A DNA stretch of 64,000 bases from Lepturacanthus savala. Lineage: Eukaryota; Chordata; Actinopteri; Scombriformes; Trichiuridae. The position numbers were made by a program, and so were the translations under genes. The notes beneath the pieces are model-generated. The model did no database searches, was not told the DNA's origin, and saw only the letters and a program-made list of their open reading frames with translations. This document shows positions 1 through 11,235 of the stretch, in pieces. Within the stretch, counting starts at the first letter, position 1. Each line of letters opens with the position of its first letter. The stretch spans positions 1,349,727 to 1,413,726 of the forward strand of contig CM060478.1 in the NCBI GenBank assembly GCA_030544235.1, in the 5' to 3' direction.

Positions 1-1165
1 GTGAGTTGTGAAGTCACTCTTTTATTGAGGAACCAGCATTTCTTTTGGCTGTTTGTGTGCACAGGAGTGGGCAAATCCATTGTTGTGAAATGCGTGGTGG
101 AACGACAAAGGCAGCTAGCCGTCTCATTAGCTGCAGCGCTAATATCTGCAGGGTGCTTCTAGTCAGATAACCCCGTTTCTGCGCTGGCGGATTCTTGTTT
201 TGTTGCAGCAGAGAGGGCGTGAAAATCAGCCTCTACATCTAAATCAGCCCACAGTCACAGTCAACCCAGAAAAGTCTCGTTTTTAAAATCCACTAAAAAA
301 TAATTAATACATGTAAATTGCTTCACAAGTCTTCCAAAGTACCTTTAAAGGTCAAAAGTAAAAGAAAACCCCCCCACTAGTCTGGTTTTAATGATGCATG
401 AACAGATGAAGCGTCTTGTTCATGCATGCATTGTTCATATGTATTTGTTATAGTTAGATAGATGCTACAGAACAGGAGAGCATCCAATTACAGCAGCAGG
501 AGATGTGCCAGGGATGCACATTTGTTGTTTTCTAACACTGAGAGCTGGAGAGCATCGTATTATTGCCAACAGCTGCCAAGAAAAAAAAAAAGGCACAAAC
601 ATGCTGAAGGATATCAGATCAAGTCATAGAATCATTCACTGAATATTCAAATTATCAAAAGATTCCTCCTTATCTCTTACTAACCCTTTGGATTTTAATG
701 GCTTTAATGGCCGCTTTTTCTCCTGGAGACTAAAGTCAGTGTTTGTTTTAGCACAAATATTTGCAGATAAATAACTATTCTTTGGAATCATTGGATTAAG
801 GCTGCAACGAATGATTATTCTGATAATTAATTATTGAAATGATGAATCAATTAGTTGGTGAAATGGTTCAAAATGTCCAATACTGTTTCCCAAAAGCTGA
901 AGATTCAACCTAAAATATCCACAACCCAAAGAAACCAGGAAATAATCAGAGAAGAGAAGCTGGAACCAGAGAATTTAGACATGTTCTTCTTTAAAATGAC
1001 TCAAATCAATTAATCAATTATAGTAATTGTTGGCGATTAATGAATTAATCCTTACAGCTCTACTTTGGATCATCATCATCGTGTGAAAACAAACCACAAA
1101 CATTGACTAATGATGGTGCAAAGAATATAGATACAAAGGATTTTTTCCTTAGATTTGATGCCACA
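1..1165. other. Unassigned AT-rich non-coding stretch
   Basis: I see no gene, RNA or tandem array here. The first six bases are GTGAGT, matching the vertebrate 5' splice-site consensus; the base before it is outside the window, so an exon boundary cannot be confirmed. The rest is ordinary AT-rich sequence with short homopolymers (A-run near 580, C-run near 371). All reading frames close quickly. Confidence 0.6.
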
Positions 1166-1167
1166 CA

Positions 1168-1270
1168 CTGTAAAAACTAAAAATATTAGTCCAGTCTTGA
1201 CTTATCTTATTCCACTGGCAGTACATTTTTAGTCGGTTTAATCTTGTCCAAGAAAACAGAAAATAATTAG
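1168..1270 (+). mobile_element. Fragment of a hAT-like MITE family (family H)
   Basis: The fragment begins with the terminal motif CACTGTAAAAACTAAAAA and continues with a block reading TTATCTTATTCCACTGGCAG. That block recurs near 2,200, 10,870, 16,490, 49,650 (reverse) and 62,910. The best copy, at 16,437-16,606, has inverted ends of the CACNGCAAAAA type. The right end is not visible, so this is probably truncated. Assignment to hAT is inferred from the terminal motif. Confidence 0.5.
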
Positions 1271-1984
1271 ATTTGAGTTACTAAACATAGATAATAAATG
1301 GAGTAATTCGATGGCGATGTACCAGATTTACTGTAGCACAGAACTGTCAGAACTACGCAATAGAATTGGAAGCTCGGTCCAATGATTGGCAGAAATGTTA
1401 AGGATCCAATGTTCCTCCTGCAGACCCTCTAACTCCTCTACATACTTCTCTGAAGTCAACTCATTATGAATCACTCATGAGTTTGGACAAAGTCACAGGA
1501 CTAAAATGCCACCAACTGCCTAAAAAACCCATCCAGACAACTCAGAGAGTATTAGTCTACGTTAGAACTGTTTCCTTCCAACCAAAGACAGAAAATGGCG
1601 TCAGATCTCGTATTCAAGCCGTCGTCTCTGCCTCCCTAAATAAATAATATCTCCACTGGTCCACTGTGCCTGCGACTTAAGTGCCGCCACAGTGGATTAA
1701 CACACGGATGCAGGATTTCCCATTTGTTTTATCTCACATTTCTCGCAGGATTGAAGGCCCGGGTTCCAGTGAAATCAAACACCGTGACAAGTGACAGCGA
1801 CTGCATTTTAAGTAGCAAGAGTCCGAACTTATAATGTACGTACGTCGCAGCTACAACGAAAGCTTCTTTGCTGTGATGTCAGGAGCCAACAGCGGTGAGC
1901 ACAGTTTTGTAGAACTGAAACCAGAGCTGGTTACGTCATCTATTTCTCTGTCTTTCTCTTTATGCATCATCAGAATGGGGTGAA
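1271..1984. other. Unassigned non-coding stretch
   Basis: No repeat seen elsewhere in the window and no convincing open frame. Base composition is mixed and of fairly high complexity around 1,600-1,900. Single-copy intronic or intergenic DNA is the simplest reading. Confidence 0.5.
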
Positions 1985-2165
1985 ATGCACAAAACTGGAC
2001 GTTTAGGTTTAGTAATCAGCATGTAGACCCCAGCGTGGTTCACTTTTACACCTGCAAACCAACCAAAATTGGTCTGATTAATCAAATAACAGCTAATTCT
2101 GACTCAATATGAAGGTTTTGGCAAAACATTCAAGTCTGAACAATACAAAAACTGAAATATTCACA

Positions 2166-2260
2166 GGTGTTCATATCTTGTTTTTGGTACAATTAGTCCA
2201 AAATTGGGTAGAATTATTGTATTCCACTGGCAGATAATCTATCTTATTTCAACATTTTTT
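2166..2260 (+). mobile_element. Family H MITE fragment inside repeat D
   Basis: The stretch holds TTGGTACAATTAGTCCAAAA followed by TATTCCACTGGCAGATAATC, the same core as the family H copies at 16,437 and 62,878. Neither terminal inverted repeat is clear, so only the core is supported. Confidence 0.45.
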
Positions 2261-3437
2261 TGTTTTTCTTTTCTCATATTGGATGAACTTCGTTCCAAAG
2301 ACCCACAATGTAGCGATGAAATAATTAGAAAAAACCTTTTTACACCCAAGTTCTAACCAGAAACCAAAGTTTGGCATTTGATGTGAAGTCAAACAGACCA
2401 AAACCACCTTTATTTGGAGGTCCAGGTCCCCTTGATTTAGTAACTGATGCTTTCAAATCAACGAAAATGAACCGAACTAAGCACCTTTGGTTGGAATGGA
2501 CTATTTGGTGAAGACTAACTAAAGAACCCTAAGGTATGGAATTCATTAGACTGATGTTGTATGTGGTTCTGTGTTATTTTGGGGAAAAAAAAGGCCTGTA
2601 CTTATCTAGATAGCCTCACGGTATCTGACAGAAGGACCCAGGATCTCATGGTGGGTTGGTGTTTGGACGGAATCAAAAATAAAAATCTCCTCGTTTTGGA
2701 CCCGAGTCCCCACCAGAAACCAAAGTTTGTCATTTGTCATGAGTCTAGAGGACCAAGACCACCTTTTTTTTGAGGTCTAGGTCCACTTGATTTACTGACT
2801 GATGCTTTCAAATCAACGAAAATGAACCGAACTAAGCACCTTTAGTTGGAATGGACTATTTGGTGCAGACCAACTGCTGTTGGTGTAAAAGAACTCTAAG
2901 ACATAGAACTTATAAGATGGATGTTGTGTGTGTTTCTGTATTATTTTGGAACAAAAGGCCTGTATTTATCTAGATAGCATCAAGGTAACTGACCGAAAGG
3001 ACCCAGGATCTCATGGTGGGTTGGTGATTGGATGGAACCAGGCCTTTTTTGGAGGTCTAGGTCTCCTTGATTTAATGACTGACGCTTTCACACTAATGAA
3101 ATTGAACCGAACTAAGCACCTTTGGTTGGAATGGACTATTTGGTGAAGACTAACTGCTGTTGGTGTAAAAGAACCCTAAGGTATAGAACTCTTGAGATTG
3201 ATGTTTTGAGTGGTTCTGTAATTATTTGAAACAAAAGGCCTGTACTTATCTAGATAGCCTCAAGGTAACTGACCGAAAGGACCCAGGATCTCATGGTGGG
3301 TTGGTGTTTGGATGGAACCACAATTGGTTATTGGATGAACATGGTTCCAAAGACCCAAAAGTGGCGACAAAATAATTAGTATCTCCTCATTTGGACCTGA
3401 GTTCTCACCAGAAACCAAAGTTTGTCATTTGTCATGA

Positions 3438-3656
3438 GTCTAGAGCAGGGGTGGGCAATCCTGGTCCTGGAGGGCCGGTGTGGGTGCAGGTTTTTGTTCC
3501 AACCAAGAAGTAACACACCTGATTCTACTAATCAACCTCTAGAGCCATTGCCAAGGCCTTCATTAGTAGAATCAGGTGTGTAACTTCTTGATTGGAACAA
3601 AATCCTGCACCCACACCGGCCCTCCAGGACCAGGATTGCCCACCCCTGGTCTAGAG
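3438..3656. mobile_element. Palindromic hAT MITE with 8-bp target duplication
   Basis: The element is 3,446-3,648 (203 bp). It begins CAGGGGTGGGCAATCCTGG and ends with the inverse complement, CCAGGATTGCCCACCCCTG. The arms stay nearly complementary inward to about 3,535 and 3,561, so the whole element can fold into one long hairpin. It is flanked by a perfect 8-bp duplication, GTCTAGAG (3,438-3,445 and 3,649-3,656). An empty version of the target, with a single GTCTAGAG, is present in the sister repeat unit around 2,745. CAGGGGTG ends with an 8-bp duplication are the signature of hAT transposons. There is no room for a transposase, so it must be mobilised in trans. Confidence 0.9.
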
Positions 3657-3790
3657 GACTAAAACCACCTCTTTTTTGGAGGTCTAGGTCTCCTTGATTT
3701 AGTGACTGATGCTTTCACACCAATGAAATTGAACCGAACTAAGCAGATTTGTTTGGAATGGACGGTTTGCTGCTGCTGGGGTGAAATCAC

Positions 3791-4079
3791 CCTGAGGGAA
3801 ACATGAGGATAAAAAGCTGAACCCTTGTTATAGTCTCACTTACAGGCTCGAACACAGGCCTGAGATGCCACAGCTTATTTTTTAATGAACCATTAAAACC
3901 CAGTTTATTTTGGGGACCATTTAATAGACTATGACGCATCGTAAAACATCTTAAGGGGAATTTAACACACAAATCTGATAAGTGTCTTTGCTTTTTACTC
4001 CCTCTGAAAACATCACTCCGCTCTACTTTCTCTTTCTGCTTTTTGTCTTTTTTTTTTTCTTTTTCTTTGCATTTAAAGA
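3791..4079. other. Unassigned stretch with T-rich tract
   Basis: No repeat relationship seen. A pyrimidine-rich tract runs from about 4,020 to 4,070. The antisense open frame over this stretch is compositionally driven by that tract and has no recognisable domain. Confidence 0.4.
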
Positions 4080-4380
4080 AACTCTCTACCCCACAGTGCC
4101 GGGCTCTGGCTTTGATTATCGGAGAAGACAGAGCGTCTGAATGCAGCCACCAGGCCATTAATCTGTGACTGGGTCTGAGAGATGAGGGAGCCTTCAGTAG
4201 CGACCTGCAGGGAATTATCTGCTCGCTTCAGCCTGCCGCAGAGACCCAGCGCTGGGCCGAGACCACAGCAGGAGAAACACACTCGCAAATGGCCACCTGG
4301 GGCAGGGACTGCAGACTCTGATGTGAAGAGAAGCTCAACAAAGACTTTTCTAAATATACTTGTGTGTTGAACCCGAGTTC
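4080..4380. other. High-complexity single-copy block, candidate regulatory or conserved DNA
   Basis: Base composition is close to 55% GC over 250 bp, sharply above its surroundings, with no internal repeats and no copy elsewhere in the window. Overlapping frames on both strands are open for 60-120 codons but show no domain, so coding is not supported. It could be a conserved non-coding element or an old exon remnant; only cross-species alignment would decide. Confidence 0.25.
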
Positions 4381-4429
4381 TTACTATCGGAGGCTTAAAA
4401 CAACACAGAAAACACATTTAAACTCAACT

Positions 4430-6185
4430 TTAACCCTCTATTGCATAGTGTTGCTACATTTTTCCAAAAAGCTGTGATATAAAATCTATGTTTTTACAGT
4501 TAGGTGTGAAAAGGGGGCTTTTATTTTGAAGGACATGCGAATTATGAGGGCGCATGACCAGGATATCCCTATTGCTGGTGGACATTTGACATGCTAGCAT
4601 CACTGTCTCACAAATAAAACAATAGAACTCAATATCTAGGGTATGTTAAAGTCTTTTTTTCTAATATGCTAAAATATATTTGTTTCCATACGTCAACAAT
4701 ATACAAATATGTAAAATCCTCATGTATACAACCTAAAACCTTAATTTACATAGCATGAAACTATCCAAAGACTATGTTCACAACGTTTTCTTTTATTTTG
4801 GGCTTTTATTTTGAAGGAAATGCAATTTATGAGGTCACGTGACCAGGATATCTCTATTGCTCATGTACATTTGTTTCCATATGTCAACAATATACAAATA
4901 TGTAAAATTCCTAGTGTTACTTAAGCTATTTTCAGTAATAAAACATGTTTTTTTACCATATTTAAGTTATATTTTATGCAATAGAGGGTTAAGTAAAACT
5001 TTATGCTTCTAAATCAAGAGGGAACTATGATATAAAATCAATGTTTTTACAGTTAGGTGTGAAAAAGGGGCTTTTATTTTGAAGGACATGCGAATTATGA
5101 GGTCGCATGACCAGGATATCCCTATTGCTGGTGGACATTTGACATGCTAGCATCACCGTCTCACAAATAAAACAATAGAACTCAACATCTAGGGTATGTT
5201 AAAGTCTTTTTTTTCTAATATGCTAAAATATATTTGTTTCCATACGTCACCAATAACAAATATGTAAAATTCCTTGTGTATACAACCTAAAACCTTAACT
5301 TACATAGCATGAAACTATCTAAAGACTATGTTCACAATGTTTTCTTTTATTTTGGGCTTTTATTTTGAAGGAAATGCAATTTATGAGGTCACGTGACCAG
5401 GATATCTCTATTGCTCATGTACATGTTTCACATTTGTTTCCATAAGTCAACAATATACAAATATGTAAAATTCCTAGTGTTAATTAGGGTATTTTCAGTA
5501 ATAAAACATGTTTTACCATATTTAAGTCATATTTCATGCAATAGAGGGTTAAGTAAAACGTTATGCTTCAAAATCAAGAGGGAACTATGATATAAAATCA
5601 ATGTTTTTACAGTTAGGTGTGAAAAAGGGACTTTTATTTTGAAGGACATGCGAATTATGAGGTCACATGACCAGGATATCCCTATTGCTGCTGGACATTT
5701 GACATGCTAACATCGCTGTCTCACAAATAAAACAATAGAACTACATTTTTTACATTTAAAGACTCATGAATTTTGATGTTGTCTTTATTCTAATATGCTA
5801 AAATATATTTGTTTCCATATGTCACCAATAACAAATATGTAAAATTCCTAGTGTATACAACCTCGCATGCAACTATCCAATGTTTTCTTTAATTTTGGGC
5901 TTTTATTTTGAAGGAAATGCAATTTATGAAGTCACATGACCAGGATATCTCTATTGCTCATGTACATTTGTTTCCATATGTCAACAATATATAAATATGT
6001 AAAAATTCATAGTGTTAATTAGGGTATTTTCAGTAATAAAACATGTTTTTTACCATATTTAAGTCATATTTCATGCAATATAGGATTAAGTAAAACTTTA
6101 TGCTTCTAAATCAAGAGGGAACTATGATATAAAATCAATGTTTTTACAGTTAGGTGTGGAAAGGGGTCTTTTATTTTGAAAGGAA
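4430..6185 (+). mobile_element. Tandem array of piggyBac-like TTAA elements (family PB-A)
   Basis: The first unit runs from CCCTCTATTGCAT at 4,434 to ATGCAATAGAGGG ending at 4,988, flanked by TTAA at 4,430-4,433 and 4,989-4,992. TTAA target sites with CCC...GGG ends are characteristic of piggyBac transposons. Further right ends ATGCAATAGAGGG-TTAA at 5,549-5,552 and a decayed one at 6,086-6,089 define two more units of 560 and 537 bp, then a partial unit to about 6,185. Units two and three lack the left terminus and instead begin with flanking sequence (GTAAAACTTTATGCTTC). This points to duplication by recombination, not repeated insertion. Each unit itself holds two related halves sharing GGCTTTTATTTTGAAGGA and GACCAGGATATC. 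No transposase is encoded. Confidence 0.85.
4833..4844. promoter_or_regulatory. Palindromic E-box GGTCACGTGACC in a PB-A unit
   Basis: GGTCACGTGACC is a perfect 12-bp palindrome holding CACGTG and the decamer GTCACGTGAC, the consensus bound by MITF/TFE bHLH-zip factors. A second identical copy is at 5,387-5,398 in the next tandem unit. The equivalent site is CACATG in other PB-A copies. Binding is inferred from the consensus only. Confidence 0.35.
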
Positions 6186-7405
6186 TATGTCTGTTTCATG
6201 AAAAAGTAGAGTCAGTGTTCACATCAGAGATATTTACCAATTAAGGACAAAAATAGTCTAAATTAATTTGATTAAAATCAATAAAAGTTGTGAGAATTCC
6301 ATTTAAATGTTTTAGCAACGAGGCAAATCAATCTTCCAGATCCAGGATGTTTCACAGAAGCTTAAATTATAGCTGGATGAATATTTACTGATCCTGTTCA
6401 ACACCAAAGAAGAAAATGTAATCGAAGCTGTCTTTCTTTAGATTTCCCCAATAATACGACGTGTCACTTTATTGCCATTAAGTTGCCACTGATCATGTTT
6501 TTGACAGCACATCGTGGAGCCAGTTTGAAATAAAAGATAATTTCTTACTGTTTTTCATAACATGATAATTACTAAATGGTGCAATTAACATGCCTGCCAA
6601 AGAAAAAGTAATTAGAGAGGATTCTGCCTTTAGGTTCAGTTAATTGGTCATGAAATGAAATGTCATCCAATGAAAATCAAGCTTGAGAAAAGAAAAAAAA
6701 ATGATATTGGAATAAAATCTATTGGGATATTTGCTCATATTCAACCTATTTGTTTATTTTGCATTGGTTTTAAGACTTAAAAATGAGCCATTTTAATACA
6801 TTCATGGTAAATCAATGACTATTTATCTCAAATTTCCGTCTAATTGCAGAAATGTAACCCGAAAACATTAGAGATTGTTCAAGTGGTTCATGCAGATCCT
6901 TTGTAAAACTCAAATGTGTGTTTTGATGTTAACTTTAAAGGTGCATGGAGGGAAATGACAGCTCCTCAAAGAAAGATAAAAGACTTTGAGCCATTAGGAG
7001 TTAATGCTTCATGTTTTCCTCCTCCTCATGCTGCCGTCTCATTCTCTCATTTAAAGCATCATTTTTCTTGATGCTTTTCCATTTTTTCTCGTATTTTCTC
7101 GTCCTCCAGACTGAGCTGAGGTTGTGTGAGGGCTGTTGGCGTTTGATGGATGAAGTCGTCACTGTCCTGGCACTAAAACACTAAACACACACTATCTGGA
7201 GAAATCAAGTTAACGCGTTTACTGTCACTGAAATAACCAGGTGACTCTAAAACAGCTGTTTACAGCCACCTGTGCTGTGTTCACATTTCTGTCCTACACA
7301 TCATCAGGTTAAAGGAATCAAGGATGACGTGTGTTTAAAGGATTTCACATCCCAAACTTATTGTGACTGAATTATTTTAGTCCAGGCTCGGAATAATCTG
7401 TTTTC
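6186..7405. other. Unassigned AT-rich stretch
   Basis: No shared repeat, tandem array or convincing frame was seen. The stretch from about 7,000 to 7,330 is richer in GC and more complex than the rest. Likely intronic or intergenic. Confidence 0.5.
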
Positions 7406-7797
7406 CAGGGATGCACCGAAATGAAAAGTTGCGGCCGAAGCCGAATAAAATTAAACTCTTGGCTGAATCCTGAATATCAAACACGGCTGTTGGGTTTTTC
7501 ACTGTTTTTTAAATGTTAAATAAATAGTGTAGAATACATTTATAGACGTGTTTTTCAAAGAAACATCTCCAGTGAGCTCACATCAGGGTCAATGAAAGCC
7601 AACAATAAACTCTTAATCATCCAAAGCCGTGAACTCTATCAGCTTCTCTCTGATTCCTTCTGCTTTGACGCTGTCCTTTGAGAACTTTTTAGACTTTTAA
7701 AAGACGGCGGACATGAATGTGGACATGCTGTGACCTGTTTCTTCTTTTCTTTCTTTTTCTGCCGTCGTCTCTTACTCCTGCATCAGGGGTGTTTAAA

Positions 7798-8135
7798 TGG
7801 CAAATTAAAGACCTAGAGCTAAAGTTCCTTCTTTAAAAAGGCTGCAAAAACGCTCAAAAAGCATGAAACATCAGTCTCTAGAGCCATTGTTTTATCTGTA
7901 GGAACATGGTGGTGCAACATGGCAGCTTCTACAGATCAAAACTAGTTCACCATGGGTCAATTTTAAGGAAATAAAAACCCAGCAATTCTTATTTTTTATT
8001 GGAATATACACTTGTTCTTGTGGAGTTGTCATAAAAACCAACTGGGCTTCTTATTTTGTTTGAAGAGCTGTTCATCCAAGAGGCTTCTTCTGAGTCATCG
8101 GCTGCTTTTTTCTACAACTCTACAAGAATAAGACG
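7798..8135 (+). repeat. Dispersed repeat family F, forward copy
   Basis: The motifs GTAGGAACATGGTGGTGCAA, TAAGGAAATAAAAAC and CTTGTTCTTGTGGAGTTGT occur in order, and the block ends TACAACTCTACAAGAATAAG, partly the inverse of its own middle. The same order is found on the opposite strand at 35,150-35,435. Similar sequence is common in teleost genomes to my recollection, but I cannot name the family with certainty. Confidence 0.6.
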
Positions 8136-8286
8136 ACCAGGACGACTGAAACATACTTATATTCCATTACTCTGAAGTTTGTTCTGCTAAGTTTACCTTT
8201 ACCTCTAAAGATGCTCGATGGTATGCCGAAGTTGTCCCACATGGTCCCACATGTCGTTCTAAAGCCCTGACTATTGGCTATTAGAA

Positions 8287-8780
8287 TTGTATGGTCTGGT
8301 TTTTATTGGGGGTCACTGCTGTCCATCAAACCAAAGTCATTGGTTTTCAAGTTGCTGTACGCCTTCATTCACTAATTCATGGTGTCAATCGATGCAAAAC
8401 AACTTCCGAGCCATGTTTGTTGTATTATTTGTGCCTAGAAACCAACGATTGAAGCGTAGAATTGCCGTAAATGACTCCCTGCTGCTCCTGTGTCTTAAGA
8501 AATGTAAAAACAATTAGGTCGATTTCAGGGGATTCAGACACTAAAATGACGACTAGTCTACAGTAACAGCAGCTTATATCCAACCATGTCCTCCTCTGAA
8601 AAAGGTTGCGATAAAGCTGTGGCTCTAAATTTAGCAGCATTTCCTAAAATAAATCCTCATCATGCCCTGACTCCATCCTTCCATTGGTTGTCTATGGCGT
8701 CAATCAATGCCAAAATACTTTGAAACCATAATATTTGTGCATGGAAACCAATGATTTGATCAGAGTTTCTTGCATTTATA
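8287..8780 (-). repeat. Dispersed repeat family J, diverged
   Basis: CACTGCTGTCCATCAAACC at about 8,312 is the inverse complement of GGTTTGATGGACAGCAGTG-like sequence near 33,805. Both loci carry neighbouring CATGGTGTCAATC / GGTTGACACCATG motifs. Two local copies may be present here (around 8,380 and 8,697). Only short conserved blocks support the relationship. Confidence 0.4.
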
Positions 8781-8904
8781 TTCAACCTGTTCTATAAAAA
8801 CCTGTCAAACACATCTCAAACTATCCTATTACACTAGAAAATGAGCTGCAAACCTTGACGATCCAAGACATATTTGGATTTTCCCAACATTTGGTGCATC
8901 CTTG

Positions 8905-9589
8905 TGTCGTTTTCCTTCCATCTCACTGTGCTGCTACAGCTATCCTGACCTTGAAGATCTAAAATAAAACTAGTTGACAAAGAGTGACAGTACTGGACAT
9001 GTGCTGCTAATTTTTAGGTGTGAAAAAAAGAGAAAAAAAGACGTTAGTCCTCAGACAGGGCTCCTGTTTTAAGCAGATTTTACCGGCATCAGGTGCAAAA
9101 GGCCGATCAATATTTGCCGGATGATTTTATTTGTGTTTTATCTCAGTCTTTTCGGTTCCTCTCTGTTTATCCAGCCTGTTTCATCTGGATCTTCGTCCTC
9201 CTCCAGACTCACACTGTTTGACTTTCTTCATAACTGGTTTATCATCGTTGGTTTTTACCCGTTTTCTCTTTCTCTACCTCTAATGTGGAAATGATGAGGT
9301 GGAGTTTGGAGGTGGTTGGACTTCTACAAACGTTTGAAGCTGATTTCTACTTGTAGGAGACAATTAGTCCCACACGTCCTCATTTAAACATGAAAATTAT
9401 ACTTATTACACATTATTCTACAGGAATACACACTTCCTATGGGCACTGGATGAGTATTTTGAAAATTACAACAGAATTTGGAACGTGTTTAAAGAATTCC
9501 TTATAAAATGGTTTGGAATAAAGTCATGTTATATATTAAATATCAGCATCAGTGACCTGATTTTCACTTTATATAACATTTGGAAACTT
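8905..9589. other. Unassigned stretch
   Basis: No repeat relationship or coding signal seen. Sequence complexity is moderate, with T-rich and A-rich patches. Confidence 0.4.
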
Positions 9590-9966
9590 AAGTCGTCATA
9601 TGGCAACAATTACTAAAAAAGCTGTGATATAAAATCTATGTTTTTTCATTTAGGCGAGAAAGGGGGGCTTTTATTTTGAAGGACATACGGTTTATGAGGT
9701 CACATGACCAGGATATCCCTATTGCTGATGGACATTTGAAATGTGACCGAAGGCTGTCTTTAATTCAGAATTTTGAAAATTTTACCAATGAAATTTTAAT
9801 TTAGTTTATTTTATTTTTAATTTTTATTTATTCATTTAAACAACTTTCAACAAATATATTTAATATGTTATATTAATATATTTAATATGCTAATATGATA
9901 AATTCCTAGTGTATACAACCTAATGGAGTCCCATTGACTTATTTTTACAACTTTTTCTTGTATTTC

Positions 9967-9969
<3 letters not shown>
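9590..9969 (+). mobile_element. Decayed PB-A TTAA element
   Basis: The copy contains CATATGGCAACAATTACT, AAGCTGTGATATAAAATC, GGCTTTTATTTTGAAGGACA, GTCACATGACCAGGATATCC and, near the right side, CCTAGTGTATACAACCTAAT and GGAGTCCCATTGACTTA, all in PB-A order. The TTAA-flanked ends are lost. The right part has been overtaken by an (AT)n expansion. Confidence 0.75.

Positions 9970-10020
<51 letters not shown>
9970..10020. repeat. (AT)n microsatellite, about 51 bp
   Basis: An uninterrupted alternating AT tract follows the TTCTTGA motif of a PB-A element. Other PB-A copies have TTCTTAAATATATA at the same place (about 56,433), so the tract probably grew from a short AT run native to the element. Confidence 0.95.
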
Positions 10021-10022
<2 letters not shown>

Positions 10023-10857
10023 TATATCTTGTATCTTGTTCACTTCAGTGGTTTAAGTTGCATTTTTCATGTTGAGTGGAGGGAAATCCAATCAAAAATA
10101 TATCACAGATAAACAGAAACAAACTCTCCAGATGAATCAATAAATTTTCCACAACTATAACAGTCAGAATCATCTTATTCCCACATGTTTTGCAGAATGC
10201 AGATGGAGTTTTCCAGGCGATGCTTCCCATTGGTGCTGGAAGGTCCTGCCCGTTGGCGTTTGATGGATGAAGCAACGTAAAGAAGAGGAGGGGTAATAAA
10301 ACACCACCACCCTTAACAGATATACATTTATTTTCTCGCTTCGGTTTTGCATTTCAATTCTTTGAAGTAGTTCCCCTTCCCGTCTCCGCTGCCTGTTCAC
10401 ACCATCGGATTCATGCCGGCATGTTTGTCTATGTGATAGCAACGATATGAAAAACGTCTTAATAATTATTATTATTTATTTGATTTATTTCCAGGAGAAA
10501 CACTCAGGAATACAGAGAAAACTCTTCTTTTTGACTTTGCTGTGTTCTTTACTCTGATTTAGTGATGAATCTAAAACTTTATTAAGTATAACTTGATAAA
10601 TTCAGACTAAATCCCTATAAAACATTATAGCCTAAAGATTCTAGAATCATGTTTAGAGTTTCTTCTTTATTCTTGAAGCATCATAAAATCATGAAATCTG
10701 CTAAATTGTCATTTTATGCATTCAATTAAAATGTCTGATAAAGAGTCTGATCCTTTAACTCAGGATAAAGGTGATTTTACATCATCAAGAGATGATTTAG
10801 GACTAATTAATTACCTCAGGCCATTATTTTAATAAGGTGATAATATGCAGTTTTGCT
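10021..10857. other. Unassigned stretch
   Basis: No repeat partner was found. A moderately GC-rich block at 10,190-10,440 has overlapping antisense frames of 76 and 90 codons without recognisable domains. I treat these as chance. Confidence 0.4.
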
Positions 10858-11029
10858 ACATAAGGGGCCAATTATCTTATATCACTGGCAAATAATTACA
10901 TTTTTTAATTTTGTCTTTGCCTGATTTGGATCAATTTGGTCTTTTTCTAAGAAAACAAGATTAAAATTTGCTTAAATTAACTAAAATCAAGAACAAATCC
11001 CCTTTAAACTTGTCATTTTTTGCAGTATT
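10858..11029 (+). mobile_element. Family H MITE, partial
   Basis: The order AATTATCTTATATCACTGGC, CTGATTTGGATCAATTTGGT and AATTAACTAAAATCAAG parallels the copy at 16,437-16,606, and the block ends TTTTTTGCAGT, the inverse of the CACTGNAAAAA left end. The left terminus is missing. Confidence 0.55.
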
Positions 11030-11171
11030 TTATGTTATATGTTTAAAACGGGGCAACTTTTAGACAAAGGAAACAAATAGCACTATCAGCTCTGTGGTAA
11101 GAATCTATCTCTACGATTAAAACTTCATTATCGTTGTTTCTCCTCCTCCTGTTTCTTGTTTTTTCCCCCAG

Positions 11172-11235
11172 ACTTGATGGATGGATCCCAGATCAGAAAC
11201 GCAATCAGCCAATTGATTGATAAGCTGAAAAGAAG
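11172..11235 (+). other. Possible orphan exon or cryptic exon
   Basis: A strong acceptor (pyrimidine tract from 11,138 ending TTTTTTCCCCCAG at 11,171) is followed by one open frame reading MDGSQIRNAISQLIDKLKRR from the ATG at 11,177, with a stop TAG at 11,243-11,245. A GT follows at 11,236, but GTTGGT is a weak donor. The peptide would be a basic amphipathic helix. I do not recognise it. A 64-bp frame is easily due to chance, so this is a lead, not a gene call. Confidence 0.2.

Larger units (their letters stand above)
1985..3790 (+). repeat. Dispersed repeat family D in four broken tandem units
   Basis: A block containing the motifs CTTGATTTAGTGACTGATGC, GAACCGAACTAAGCACCTTT, GGAATGGACTATTTGGTG and GGACCCAGGATCTCATGGTG occurs around 2,433, 2,787, 3,067 and 3,693, with unit lengths of about 354, 280 and 415 bp once an inserted MITE is removed. 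The same family recurs at 22,297-22,640 and 25,137-26,215. Ends of the form TTTAGGGCACTTTCACACC and GGTGTGAAAGCAGCCTAA seen at those copies suggest a DNA transposon, but sequence past the second motif is also shared between loci, so the true boundary is uncertain. Short frames inside the units carry no domain. Confidence 0.7.
7406..8904 (+). mobile_element. Probable decayed non-autonomous hAT-type element
   Basis: The left end CAGGGATGCACCGAAATGAA (from 7,406) is matched in inverse orientation by TTTGGTGCATCCTTG ending at 8,904, so about 13 of 15 terminal bases pair. CAGGGATGCACC-type ends are typical of vertebrate hAT elements. A convincing 8-bp target duplication could not be resolved: CTGTTTTC on the left and TCGTTTTC slightly beyond the right end agree at 6 of 8. 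No transposase frame survives. The interior contains another dispersed repeat (7,798-8,135) and a block shared with 33,485-33,850, so it may be a composite. Confidence 0.5.
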
